Below, in pieces: positions 15,501 through 22,352 of a DNA stretch of 22,352 nucleotides (the stretch's first letter is position 1; the number at the start of each line of letters is the position of its first letter). The notes beneath the pieces were generated by a model. The model was not told where the DNA came from, did not search any database, and saw only the letters and a program-made list of their open reading frames with translations. This DNA comes from Deltaproteobacteria bacterium UBA2385 (lineage in GTDB: Bacteria > Myxococcota_A > UBA796 > UBA2385). Both the position numbers and the translations under genes were made by a program. The stretch spans positions 1,458 through 23,809 of the forward strand of contig DDSR01000072.1 in the NCBI GenBank assembly GCA_002343455.1, in the 5' to 3' direction.

Positions 15501-18500
15501 ACAGGTGTCGGAGGTCCTGCGCCTGTCGCGGCTCACTGGCCTCACGCCTGTGGAACTGTCGGGGTGGTTCGGGTCCTTGTCCGCTCCACACGGGAGGCTC
15601 GACACCTACATCGACCGCGACACCCAAGCCAAGCCGTCGCCGTCACTCTATGACCGCACCTGGCTCAACCCGTCGTTGTTCCCGCTCGTGGTCCAGCAGG
15701 CTTCAGGCTTTCCCTTCGCCTTGAACGCAGGCCGTGACGAGGTGGCAGCGATCAGCCCCCCGCTCCTGCTTGCCGACCACCTAGCCCAGGTGCGGGCTGT
15801 CCTCCAGGTGAGCGAGTCCGAACTGACTGCGTTGATCACTGCGTTGGAGCAGGTCGAAGTGCTCGACCTCCACGATCCAGGCGATGGTGATGTTCCGTCG
15901 ATCACACTTCACAACCTGGGGCTGCTCTTTCGGTGGTGCTCGCTGGGACGCGTGCTCAAGCTCCTGCCAACCGAGGTGTTGCGGCTCGCCGATCTCTTCG
16001 GCGTTCCCCCCGACGGCAGCGGCTCACCCAACGCCGGGCCCTTCAACGGTCCCTACGCCATGCTCCAGTTCCTGGACCGTGTGCATCCGCTGCTGGCAAG
16101 CGGGTGGACGGTGGATGAAGTGGACTACGTGGTCCGCCACCACCGCGCAGAGCGCGTCGCGCCGACGGACGACTGGATCCGGGGAGTCCTCGGCCGTCTG
16201 CGGGACACGGTTTCCGGGCTAGACGGAGCTTCGGCGGAAGCCGAGCGTCTGGACGCCGTCGCCCGGCAACTTTCCGAAGAGTTTGGGATCTCTCGGGCGG
16301 CGATGGACTTCCTGGCGACCCGCGTGGTCCTTGGGGCAGCGTACGAGTTGGGGGCCTCCGAGCCCGTGCCCTCGTACCTGTTTCTCGCGGCCGACTCGCA
16401 CGTGGACTTGACGGCGTCGTCGCCGGTCACCGCGGGAGCCTGCGTGGTGACGCTTACCGCCGACGTTGAGACTTCGGGAGGGACGAGGAGCGCTGGAACC
16501 ACCATCACCCTGCCCATCGCCACGGTTCTGGGTGGCGCAAGCCTTGTTGGGCTGGTTTCGGCCGGCACCCTATGCACTGCGTCCGCGGATCTGGAGCTGG
16601 ACGACCTTCCCGCCTCCATCGCTGCGGCAACACCCGTGACCGTTGCTTCCACCACCGCGGTGACCTGGGAGGGGGGCAGCGGAACGCTCAGTGAAGATGC
16701 CGAGGGCACGCTCGACGCGGCGTGCATGGTCAATCCTCCTGTGGATGCCTCTGCCGTCCTCGCCAATGTCACGCTGCTGACCCGCTTTTTGCGCACGGAA
16801 TACACCGCCGGAAGTGAGACCGGTTCGGGATCCGATCCCTGGGCCGACATCGATCGAAACAGCGAGGACTGGCACGAAGATTTCGCGATCATCGAAGGAT
16901 TGTGGAAGGCACTGTTCCTTATCGACAAGGTTCAGGCCACCGCCGACGAGCTGGACGCGTGGAACGACCGGGCTGCTGAATGGTCCTTGCTTGCGCCAGC
17001 CACCCTCACGGCTGGCCCGAGCTCACTCCGGCTTCCAGTTGGCGGCGACGCCGCGGCGATGATGGAGCTGTGGACCACCGTCAGGTTGTTCCTCCAGCGA
17101 TCGCGGTTGCCCGGATCGACGCCGAGTTTCGCCGAGGTGCTGGTCGACCCAAGCGCTGAGGTCATCGCCGAGCGAACCGGCTGGGAAGTCGACCATTTGT
17201 CCACCCTCATCGACACCGGCATCACATCCGTCGAGGACATGGTGAAGGTCCTGGACCAGATGGGCTTCATCCGGAAGGGCGGCGCAACGCCGGAGGTGGT
17301 CGCGTCCTGGGCGGCTCCCGGAAGCCTTGGTGACTTCGAGGTCGTGCAGTCGGATTCCATCGTTCAGGCATGCCGGTCCACGTACGCGACCGAAGATGCT
17401 TGGGCGAAGGTCGCCCGTCTCGTCCGTGACCCCATTCGAAAAGCCCAACGGGACGCACTGGTGGACTACCTGATCGCCGAAGGTACGGGCACCTTCCAGG
17501 ACGCGGACGATGTCTACCAACACTACCTGATCGACGTCAGCATGAACCCTGAGCTGCTGACCAGCCGAATCGTGCAGGCGTCGGCGACGGTTCAGCTCTT
17601 CGTGCATCGAGCGCTCTTCGGCCTTGAGGGCGAGGAGGTCGGCGAGTGCTTCAACGACGAAGACCGGGTCGATTGGGAATGGCGACGCACCTACCGAGTG
17701 TGGGAGGCCGCTCGCAAGGTGTTCCTGTACCCCGAGAACTGGATCGAGCCGGAGCTGCGAGACGACAAGAGCCCCTTCTTTGAGACAATGGAGAGCGAAC
17801 TGGCGCAAGGAGACGCCACCGACAAGCGGGTGGAAGAAGTCACGCTGGCCTACCTCAGCAGTGTGCTGGAGGTGGCCAACCTCCAGGTCCTCGCCTGCCA
17901 TGCGCAACGAGAAGACGACACCGACGGATCCATCGATCGATTCCATGTTTTTGCGCGGACGCGGAGTGTGCCCGCCACCTACTGGTATCGCTGCCGGATC
18001 GACTCCTCGACCTGGACATCGTGGCAGGAGGTGGCCTGTGGCGTGGTTGGCGACCACCTGATCCCCGTGGTCTACAACCGCCGCCTGATGCTGTTCTGGG
18101 CGGAGTTCACTGAGGCGAGTGCCGAGAGCGAAGAGTCCTCGCCGAACGAGTGGTGGGAGATCCGGCTGGGCATGTCGGAGTTCAGCGACGGGGCCTGGTC
18201 GGCCAAGGTTCTGGGCGCCCAGGCGATGGCCCTGTCTTCGATCCCCCACTATGCCAAGAACGACACGTCCCGGTATCACTTCGTGTCGAGCATCAGCCAC
18301 GAGGGAATGCTCAGCATTCGGTGCCTTGCGACACGCACGACGCCCGGCGAGTTCTCGCAGAGCATCTTCTACGACCTCGGGAAGTTCACGCTGAACCCAT
18401 GCACGTTGGATTTCGAAGTCGAAACCCTGGACGTGCAGCTTGGAACCACGCGGCTGGCGACCGATCGTACCCTTTGGTCCGCACCAAGGTTCCAGGTCTC

Positions 18501-21500
18501 CCAAAGTCCGACCGATGGACTGGAGGACCTGGATGTCTATGTGGGTACCGTGGATGACGAAGGCACCTACACCGGCAATGCCAGTGCGGTTGAGTTGCTC
18601 ACCACGATCCCAGACGCCTGGATCGTCGTCCCCTCCCAGTGGCAGGACTTCGTCAGTCAGTCACCATTTTTCGTCGGGGATGACGAGCGAGTCTACTTCG
18701 TCGAGCCGTTCCCTCCGGAGAGCGACGGGTTGGAGGCTTCCGCCTCGTCGGACGCTCCTTCGCTGTCGGCGGTCTACTCGTATCGCTCGGGGACCCGCGC
18801 AGTCATCGACCAAGACGAGAACGAGACCATCGACGACGAGCAAGCCGACGCGCTCATCCCCTATGTCGCCGCCAAGGAGAGCCTGTCGGCCTCGGAGGCG
18901 GTTTCCCGGCTCCGCGCCATCGCGTCGTCGCTCGGTGGTTCCTCAAGTGCGGATTCCCTCGTCGAGGTGTTGGGATCCTACCGCTTCTGGCCCTTCTACC
19001 ATCCCTACGCCTGCCGGTTCATCAAGGAGGTTCGTCGGGGCGGAGTGATGGGCCTGTTGGACCCCGCCCCGGCGGGTATGGCCGGAGACCTCTTCCGCCA
19101 AGCGATCGTGGGAGCCGAGGGCGACTTCGAAGGCCGCTACGGCCCCACCGCCGCCATCCTTGAGCCCTACCCCGTCGAGGAGATCGACTTCAGCCTTGAA
19201 GGCGCCTACAGCCTCTACAACTGGGAGACCTTCTTCCACCTCCCGTTCTACCTGGCTGTTCGCCTGGCCGACGCAGGCCGCTTTCAAGAGTCCATCAACT
19301 GGTTCCACTGCATCTTCGACCCGCGGACCCGCACCAGCGCCGAGGAGTCCGGTTTCTCCGCTCTGGTTGATGGCTCTACCTGGTGGAAGGTCAAGCCCTT
19401 CCTTGAGCCGACCAGCGCACCGGTGACCAACTGGATCGCGTTCACCGGCGAGGGAGGCGACACCGATGCGGCGGCGGCCTTCGAGGCGCAGGTGGCCGCC
19501 TGGGCCAAGGAGCCGTTCAACCCCCATGCATTGGCCCGGTTGCGACCGGGGACCTACCAGCGCGCGCTGGTGATGCGCTACCTGGACACGCTGTTGGCCT
19601 GGGGCGACGCGCTGTTCTCCCGCGACACGCTGGAGAGCATCAACGAGGCCACCCAGATCTACGTCTACGCACGGCAGCTCCTCGGCGACCGGCCGGCCCT
19701 GCTGGAGGATGCCGAGCGCCCGGAGCCGAAGTCCTACGACCAGCTGAAGGACGACCTGGACTCCTTCAGCAACGCCCTGGTGGCCATCGAGAATGCGGCC
19801 TTCACGCCAAGCGGAAGCGTAGGGGCCATGGGCGGGTCGGCCGTCGTGTCCACCATCGGCCAAACCACCTACTTCTGCGTGCCCTTCAACACCCGCCTGC
19901 TGTCGTTCTGGGACACGGCGGAGGACCGCCTCTTCAAGATCCGAAACGGCATGAACATCGCAGGCGTGGTGCGCTCCCTGCCCCTCTTCCAGCCGCCAAT
20001 CGATCCGGCCATGCTCGTGCGAGCCGCCGCTGCCGGAATTGACATCGGGACCGCGCTGGCCGACCAGGCGTCGGTGGGTCACTACCGCTTCTCCACGATG
20101 CACGGTCGGGCCCAGGCTCTGGCCGGCACGGTGCGGTCGCTGGGGCAGGGCCTGCTCTCGGCATTGGAGAAGCGCGACGCGGAAGCGTTGGCGCTCCTTC
20201 GCCAGACGCACGAGGCCGCGCTCTTGGCGGCCGTGCGGGATGTGCGCGAGCAGCAGCTTGACGAAGCCCGGGAGGCCCTGGAGGGGCTGCGCAAGAGCCA
20301 GAGGGTCGTGGAGGCCCGCCACGCCTACTACGAGCGGCTGATTGAGACCGGGTGGATCAAGCTGGAGGAGCACAGCGTCGAGCTGACGAAGAAGGCCGAT
20401 TCCCTGCAGAAGCAGAGCTCCAGGGCGGCGAACGTGGGAAGTGTGGTGGGCATGATCCCGGACTTCGAAATCGGCGGAGGTCTGCCGAAGGTGCACATCG
20501 GGGGTAGTTTGCTGAGCCGCACCGCCATGGCATTCAGCGGCTTCTTCGGCTCACGGTCTGCCCGCAATCGAGCCGAAGCGGGCATGATGACGACCCGCGC
20601 GACCTACCGCCGACGTGCGGAGGAATGGAAGCACCAGAGTAAGGTCGCCACCCTGGAACTCCAGGGGCTGGAACGACAGATCGCAGGCGCGGAGATCCGC
20701 GTCGAGATCGCCAGGCGGGAGGTGAAGAACCAGGAGCTGCAGATCCGTCATTCCGCGGAAGTGCGCGAGTGGATGGAGCGGAAGTTCACCAACAAGCAGC
20801 TCTTCGACTGGATGGCTGGGCAGCTCTCCACGCTTCACTTCCAGACCTGGCAGCTCGCTCACTCGACCGCCAAGATCGCCGAGGCTTGCTACAACCACGA
20901 GCTTGGTCGTGGCGACACGTTCGTTCAGGCCGTTCACTGGGACGGCTCGCGCAAGGGGCTACTTGCTGGCGAACGACTTCAGCTCGATCTGGAGCGCATG
21001 GACCTGGCCTACTTGACCCATGACGCACGCCCGTTGGAGCTGGTCAAGCACATCTCCATCGCGCGACTCGATCCGCTCGCCCTGGTCCGCCTGCGCGAGG
21101 AAGGTGAGTGCTACGTGGACCTGCCCGAAGTGCTCTTCGACCTGGACTGCCCGGGGCATGTCGACCGACGCATCGTGTCTGTGGCGGTCACCGTGGCGTG
21201 CGTGTCCGGTTCCACGGGACAGGTCAATCTGCGTCTCACGCTGCACAACTCGGCGGTGCGGGCTTCTGCGGAGGGCGCGCTCGCTTCGGAAGTCACCACG
21301 GCCTACCCCTCCATCGTGACCAGCTCGGCCTTCGAGGACGGCGGCCTGTTCTCCAACGACCCGCAACAGCCTCGGTACCTGCCCTTCGAGCGGCGCGGAG
21401 CCGTGTCGTCCTGGCACCTTGCCTTCGCCAATCAGGATTACCCCCAGTTTGACTGGCAGACCGTTGGCGATGTGGTCCTCCACCTCCGCTACACCGCGCG

Positions 21501-21993
21501 GGATGGGGGCGAGGTCCATCGGGCAGCGCGGAACGCGGCCATTTCCGCCGAGTTGGCCTTGCTGACGGGTGGCTTCACGGATCTGGGAGAGACCGCAACC
21601 AGCAGCCGATTCACGGTGGCCATCAGCGCGCGGCGCGACGACCCAGATGCCTGGGCTCTGGCGCAGGACGAGAACGCGGACGAGATCACCCTCTCGCTGG
21701 TGAACCGCCTTCCGTACTTTGCCACTGGCAAGACTGTCGCGATCGAGCGGGTTCACGTCGCGTTGGTCGGAGTGGCGGGCACTGGTTGCAGCGTGGACCT
21801 GTCCGAAACCGCGCTCACCCTTGCACAATGGCCCGCGGGGTCGGTCCATACTTTCGTGGGGTCCTCGGCCGATAACCTGGCGGACGCGTGGCCTGATGAC
21901 CTGAACGTGTCGGGCTTGGTCAACGACACAACCGCTGTCGACCTCAACAACGCCACCGACCTCGTCGTCGTCCTTGAGGTCTCGGTGACCTGA
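12541..21993 (+). CDS. Tc toxin complex TcA subunit (receptor-binding and pore-forming)
   Basis: A 3150-residue protein of the TcdA/TcaA-B family; Photorhabdus TcdA1 is about 2500. Two transthyretin/carboxypeptidase-regulatory-like domains open it (about 6-95 and 123-216; second copy VHGIVRHADGTPLVGLKVDL). A long helical VRP1 region follows with the hallmark CAWCQS (684-689) and SAYLVDLL (694-701). A Thr/Ala/Val-rich insertion lies near 1280-1400. Next comes the neuraminidase-like region (EVANLQVLACH near 1780; YRFWPFYHPY near 2147). PLFQPPIDPAMLVRAAAAGI (from 2481) leads into long coiled coils flanking a hydrophobic tip (about 2632-2675), the pore-forming part. The C-terminus has RYLPFERRGAVSSWHL (from 2945) and VVLHLRYTARDGG (from 2978), the TcB-binding region. 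In known systems TcA pentamers bind the target cell, inject a channel and translocate the toxin held by TcB-TcC. The family is secure; the target host is unknown. Confidence 0.97.
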   Translation: MSGCRRVAGIVIKEGTTQPQVGLTVRLLGKARGRGTEEIGSCRTSAKGRFVFDLSAVSHDDHAGFYDVQVFDGAIPLTTHGHTTVSATTDSHELVVCVEWPVACAVLDETPPGSISGNVATNAVHGIVRHADGTPLVGLKVDLYEVGFALGEEEDEEVKITSTAVDTLMDGWFSIGTVSSLPRDIYVQVWQPGSPPRTVGRSSVRYGYNGGALRFLVTVCDEALRGPSEFSRLSIELSKAIFGAGGSHPNAGLGAKLLMVDTRRVAWLAARSGWSMEQVADRAVAQRLSDEMSASGSVLTPEAVYGLLRMGFPRSRREILARPPSRVGAALSQARKTNIIGLGVVVQDVLEVLVEALARAFDSTESDSLRKILRTSQELAHTHSLDDTQISEFCTLFAEFDGTDAEFWTDVAGLAGWTTDDVTEAKRLIRLGMIGLGHAPTVLAILKELGEDPVEDVGSWDLATWQVVAGSPSVETDSVSPLPEGLEGDNDTERRAALLTLLRDHGALAFPARALRTALLGDAGVALEVDTILSRSGNGTVDLRTARLSLTAGLDLGTGVEDEELDLLRTAQRLVRLVPVLDAGPALQRLAETNLRSARDVVSLGRTRFLDIYAEGDPVLESQGQEILAAAQSQAAVAAAFYLTAHPALGQADLAFVPSEDVSVSDAEIPAYGQMFVSPVGTRCAWCQSIHGPSAYLVDLLHWLSKRTPPTGSMASWTSALDALLDRRPDLAHLPLTCENAERVLPYIDLSLEVLEAVVVGSGLSTAHSSEVATAEMLASPQYTTPEAYAAGRLGDATQSFMTPFHLPLVTARTFLRNLDIDRGDLMRAFNAGLTADDIAVEDLGLSEEGAGAITGSDAEGDYWSIPVPAATAEEVTVRAFCRATGVTYVQLLDLLHTRLANPYTGEDELEIRQIADADPYDIASYVLMRASGTTPPYTAPEPVQFTAMRRVLRLWRATGWSLLDLDRVCGALGHGDPTTWSSTTLLQVSEVLRLSRLTGLTPVELSGWFGSLSAPHGRLDTYIDRDTQAKPSPSLYDRTWLNPSLFPLVVQQASGFPFALNAGRDEVAAISPPLLLADHLAQVRAVLQVSESELTALITALEQVEVLDLHDPGDGDVPSITLHNLGLLFRWCSLGRVLKLLPTEVLRLADLFGVPPDGSGSPNAGPFNGPYAMLQFLDRVHPLLASGWTVDEVDYVVRHHRAERVAPTDDWIRGVLGRLRDTVSGLDGASAEAERLDAVARQLSEEFGISRAAMDFLATRVVLGAAYELGASEPVPSYLFLAADSHVDLTASSPVTAGACVVTLTADVETSGGTRSAGTTITLPIATVLGGASLVGLVSAGTLCTASADLELDDLPASIAAATPVTVASTTAVTWEGGSGTLSEDAEGTLDAACMVNPPVDASAVLANVTLLTRFLRTEYTAGSETGSGSDPWADIDRNSEDWHEDFAIIEGLWKALFLIDKVQATADELDAWNDRAAEWSLLAPATLTAGPSSLRLPVGGDAAAMMELWTTVRLFLQRSRLPGSTPSFAEVLVDPSAEVIAERTGWEVDHLSTLIDTGITSVEDMVKVLDQMGFIRKGGATPEVVASWAAPGSLGDFEVVQSDSIVQACRSTYATEDAWAKVARLVRDPIRKAQRDALVDYLIAEGTGTFQDADDVYQHYLIDVSMNPELLTSRIVQASATVQLFVHRALFGLEGEEVGECFNDEDRVDWEWRRTYRVWEAARKVFLYPENWIEPELRDDKSPFFETMESELAQGDATDKRVEEVTLAYLSSVLEVANLQVLACHAQREDDTDGSIDRFHVFARTRSVPATYWYRCRIDSSTWTSWQEVACGVVGDHLIPVVYNRRLMLFWAEFTEASAESEESSPNEWWEIRLGMSEFSDGAWSAKVLGAQAMALSSIPHYAKNDTSRYHFVSSISHEGMLSIRCLATRTTPGEFSQSIFYDLGKFTLNPCTLDFEVETLDVQLGTTRLATDRTLWSAPRFQVSQSPTDGLEDLDVYVGTVDDEGTYTGNASAVELLTTIPDAWIVVPSQWQDFVSQSPFFVGDDERVYFVEPFPPESDGLEASASSDAPSLSAVYSYRSGTRAVIDQDENETIDDEQADALIPYVAAKESLSASEAVSRLRAIASSLGGSSSADSLVEVLGSYRFWPFYHPYACRFIKEVRRGGVMGLLDPAPAGMAGDLFRQAIVGAEGDFEGRYGPTAAILEPYPVEEIDFSLEGAYSLYNWETFFHLPFYLAVRLADAGRFQESINWFHCIFDPRTRTSAEESGFSALVDGSTWWKVKPFLEPTSAPVTNWIAFTGEGGDTDAAAAFEAQVAAWAKEPFNPHALARLRPGTYQRALVMRYLDTLLAWGDALFSRDTLESINEATQIYVYARQLLGDRPALLEDAERPEPKSYDQLKDDLDSFSNALVAIENAAFTPSGSVGAMGGSAVVSTIGQTTYFCVPFNTRLLSFWDTAEDRLFKIRNGMNIAGVVRSLPLFQPPIDPAMLVRAAAAGIDIGTALADQASVGHYRFSTMHGRAQALAGTVRSLGQGLLSALEKRDAEALALLRQTHEAALLAAVRDVREQQLDEAREALEGLRKSQRVVEARHAYYERLIETGWIKLEEHSVELTKKADSLQKQSSRAANVGSVVGMIPDFEIGGGLPKVHIGGSLLSRTAMAFSGFFGSRSARNRAEAGMMTTRATYRRRAEEWKHQSKVATLELQGLERQIAGAEIRVEIARREVKNQELQIRHSAEVREWMERKFTNKQLFDWMAGQLSTLHFQTWQLAHSTAKIAEACYNHELGRGDTFVQAVHWDGSRKGLLAGERLQLDLERMDLAYLTHDARPLELVKHISIARLDPLALVRLREEGECYVDLPEVLFDLDCPGHVDRRIVSVAVTVACVSGSTGQVNLRLTLHNSAVRASAEGALASEVTTAYPSIVTSSAFEDGGLFSNDPQQPRYLPFERRGAVSSWHLAFANQDYPQFDWQTVGDVVLHLRYTARDGGEVHRAARNAAISAELALLTGGFTDLGETATSSRFTVAISARRDDPDAWALAQDENADEITLSLVNRLPYFATGKTVAIERVHVALVGVAGTGCSVDLSETALTLAQWPAGSVHTFVGSSADNLADAWPDDLNVSGLVNDTTAVDLNNATDLVVVLEVSVT

Positions 21994-22352
21994 TGGCCTT
22001 CGAACCTGCTGGGCCCCCCCGCACCCCACTGCGCCCCGGCACGCTGGCCCGCAACCCGGCGCCGGGTCGCGGCCCCGACGGCACCTTGTCCGAGGGCTTC
22101 CGGGTAGCCGCACCCTCGGTCACCCTGCCCAAGGGCGGTGGTGCGATCTCCAGCATCGGCGAAAAGCTCAGCGCTAACCCGGTCACCGGCTCGGCCTCCT
22201 TCTCGCTTCCCCTGCCCCTGACGCCGGGCCGGGAAGGGGCTACGCCCGCCTTGTCGCTGTCCTACGACTCCGGCTCGGGCAACGGTCCCTTCGGGCTCGG
22301 CTGGCGCCTGGGGCTCGCCTCCATCCGGCGCAAGACCGACAAGGGCCTGCCG
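21993..22352 (+). CDS. Tc toxin TcB subunit, SpvB-type N-terminus (partial at window end)
   Basis: The first 120 residues of a TcB protein. The ATG overlaps the TcA stop by one base (TGATG), so the two are translationally coupled. After a proline-rich leader the SpvB/TcaC N-terminal signature is unmistakable: VTLPKGGGAISSIGEKLSAN (44-61 region), NPVTGSASFSLPLPLTPGR, then LSLSYDSGSGNGPFGLGW (87-104) and IRRKTDKGLP at the edge. TcB forms the cocoon and beta-propeller that docks on TcA and, with TcC, encloses the toxic C-terminal domain. The rest of this gene and any TcC/effector domain lie beyond the window. Confidence 0.95.
   Translation, partial: MAFEPAGPPRTPLRPGTLARNPAPGRGPDGTLSEGFRVAAPSVTLPKGGGAISSIGEKLSANPVTGSASFSLPLPLTPGREGATPALSLSYDSGSGNGPFGLGWRLGLASIRRKTDKGLP

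Noticed and set aside
15007..20916. Two RGD tripeptides in TcA (15007-15015 and 20908-20916) as integrin-binding sites
   Set aside because: Both lie in helical regions, and a tripeptide is expected by chance in 3150 residues.
3794..22352. The idea that the particle-like operon delivers the Tc toxin
   Set aside because: Tc toxins assemble and inject on their own, the two loci differ in composition, and nothing in the sequence links them beyond being adjacent.

Overview
This is a very GC-rich window, with almost every third codon position G or C up to about 12,430. It suggests a high-GC Gram-negative bacterium; a Myxococcota-like host would fit, but there is no rRNA, tRNA or other taxonomic marker here, so the lineage is a guess. 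Four blocks can be read: a tightly packed leftward operon (9942 down to position 1), a repeat-rich divergent control region (about 9943-10319), a rightward operon of three genes (10320-12427), and the start of a Tc toxin locus (12541 to the right edge).

The leftward operon has ten genes with gaps of 0-20 bases or 1-4 base overlaps, apart from one 51-base gap holding a hairpin. In order of transcription they are: a glycine-rich membrane protein; a protein with an acid tract, a basic tract and a beta-rich C-terminal domain; two small beta-rich proteins; a small transglutaminase-like cysteine protein; a basic/acidic protein sharing an N-terminal motif with the second gene; a two-helix membrane protein; a 472-residue protein of unknown function; a small holin-like membrane protein; and a very large N6-adenine methyltransferase/SNF2-like helicase fusion that leaves the window. 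The last belongs to the 'N12 class' methylase/helicase type (relatives include phage P1 DarB), typical of phages and other mobile elements. The mix of small beta-rich proteins, membrane proteins, charged proteins and a DarB-like enzyme resembles a virion or particle gene cassette. No packaging ATPase, portal, terminase, tail gene or integrase is visible, so this is inference; a tailless, possibly membrane-containing provirus or a domesticated particle is the most interesting reading.

The divergent region holds a cluster of degenerate 11-base repeats (consensus GCGGYTGGCG) and a perfect 14-base palindrome, good candidates for operator or iteron sites. The rightward operon encodes three unrecognised soluble proteins, the last two coupled by a GTGA overlap. 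They are probably part of the same element, as their base composition and gene packing match the leftward operon.

From 12541 the codon use is visibly less extreme. A 3150-residue TcA-type subunit of an insecticidal-type toxin complex follows a plausible sigma70-like promoter. It carries two tandem transthyretin/carboxypeptidase-regulatory-like domains at its N-terminus, the VRP1 region, a neuraminidase-like region, long coiled coils around a hydrophobic pore tip, and the TcB-binding C-terminus. Its stop overlaps the start of a TcB gene (SpvB-type N-terminus) that runs off the right edge. TcA would form the receptor-binding pore and TcB, with a TcC partner outside the window, the toxin-carrying cocoon.
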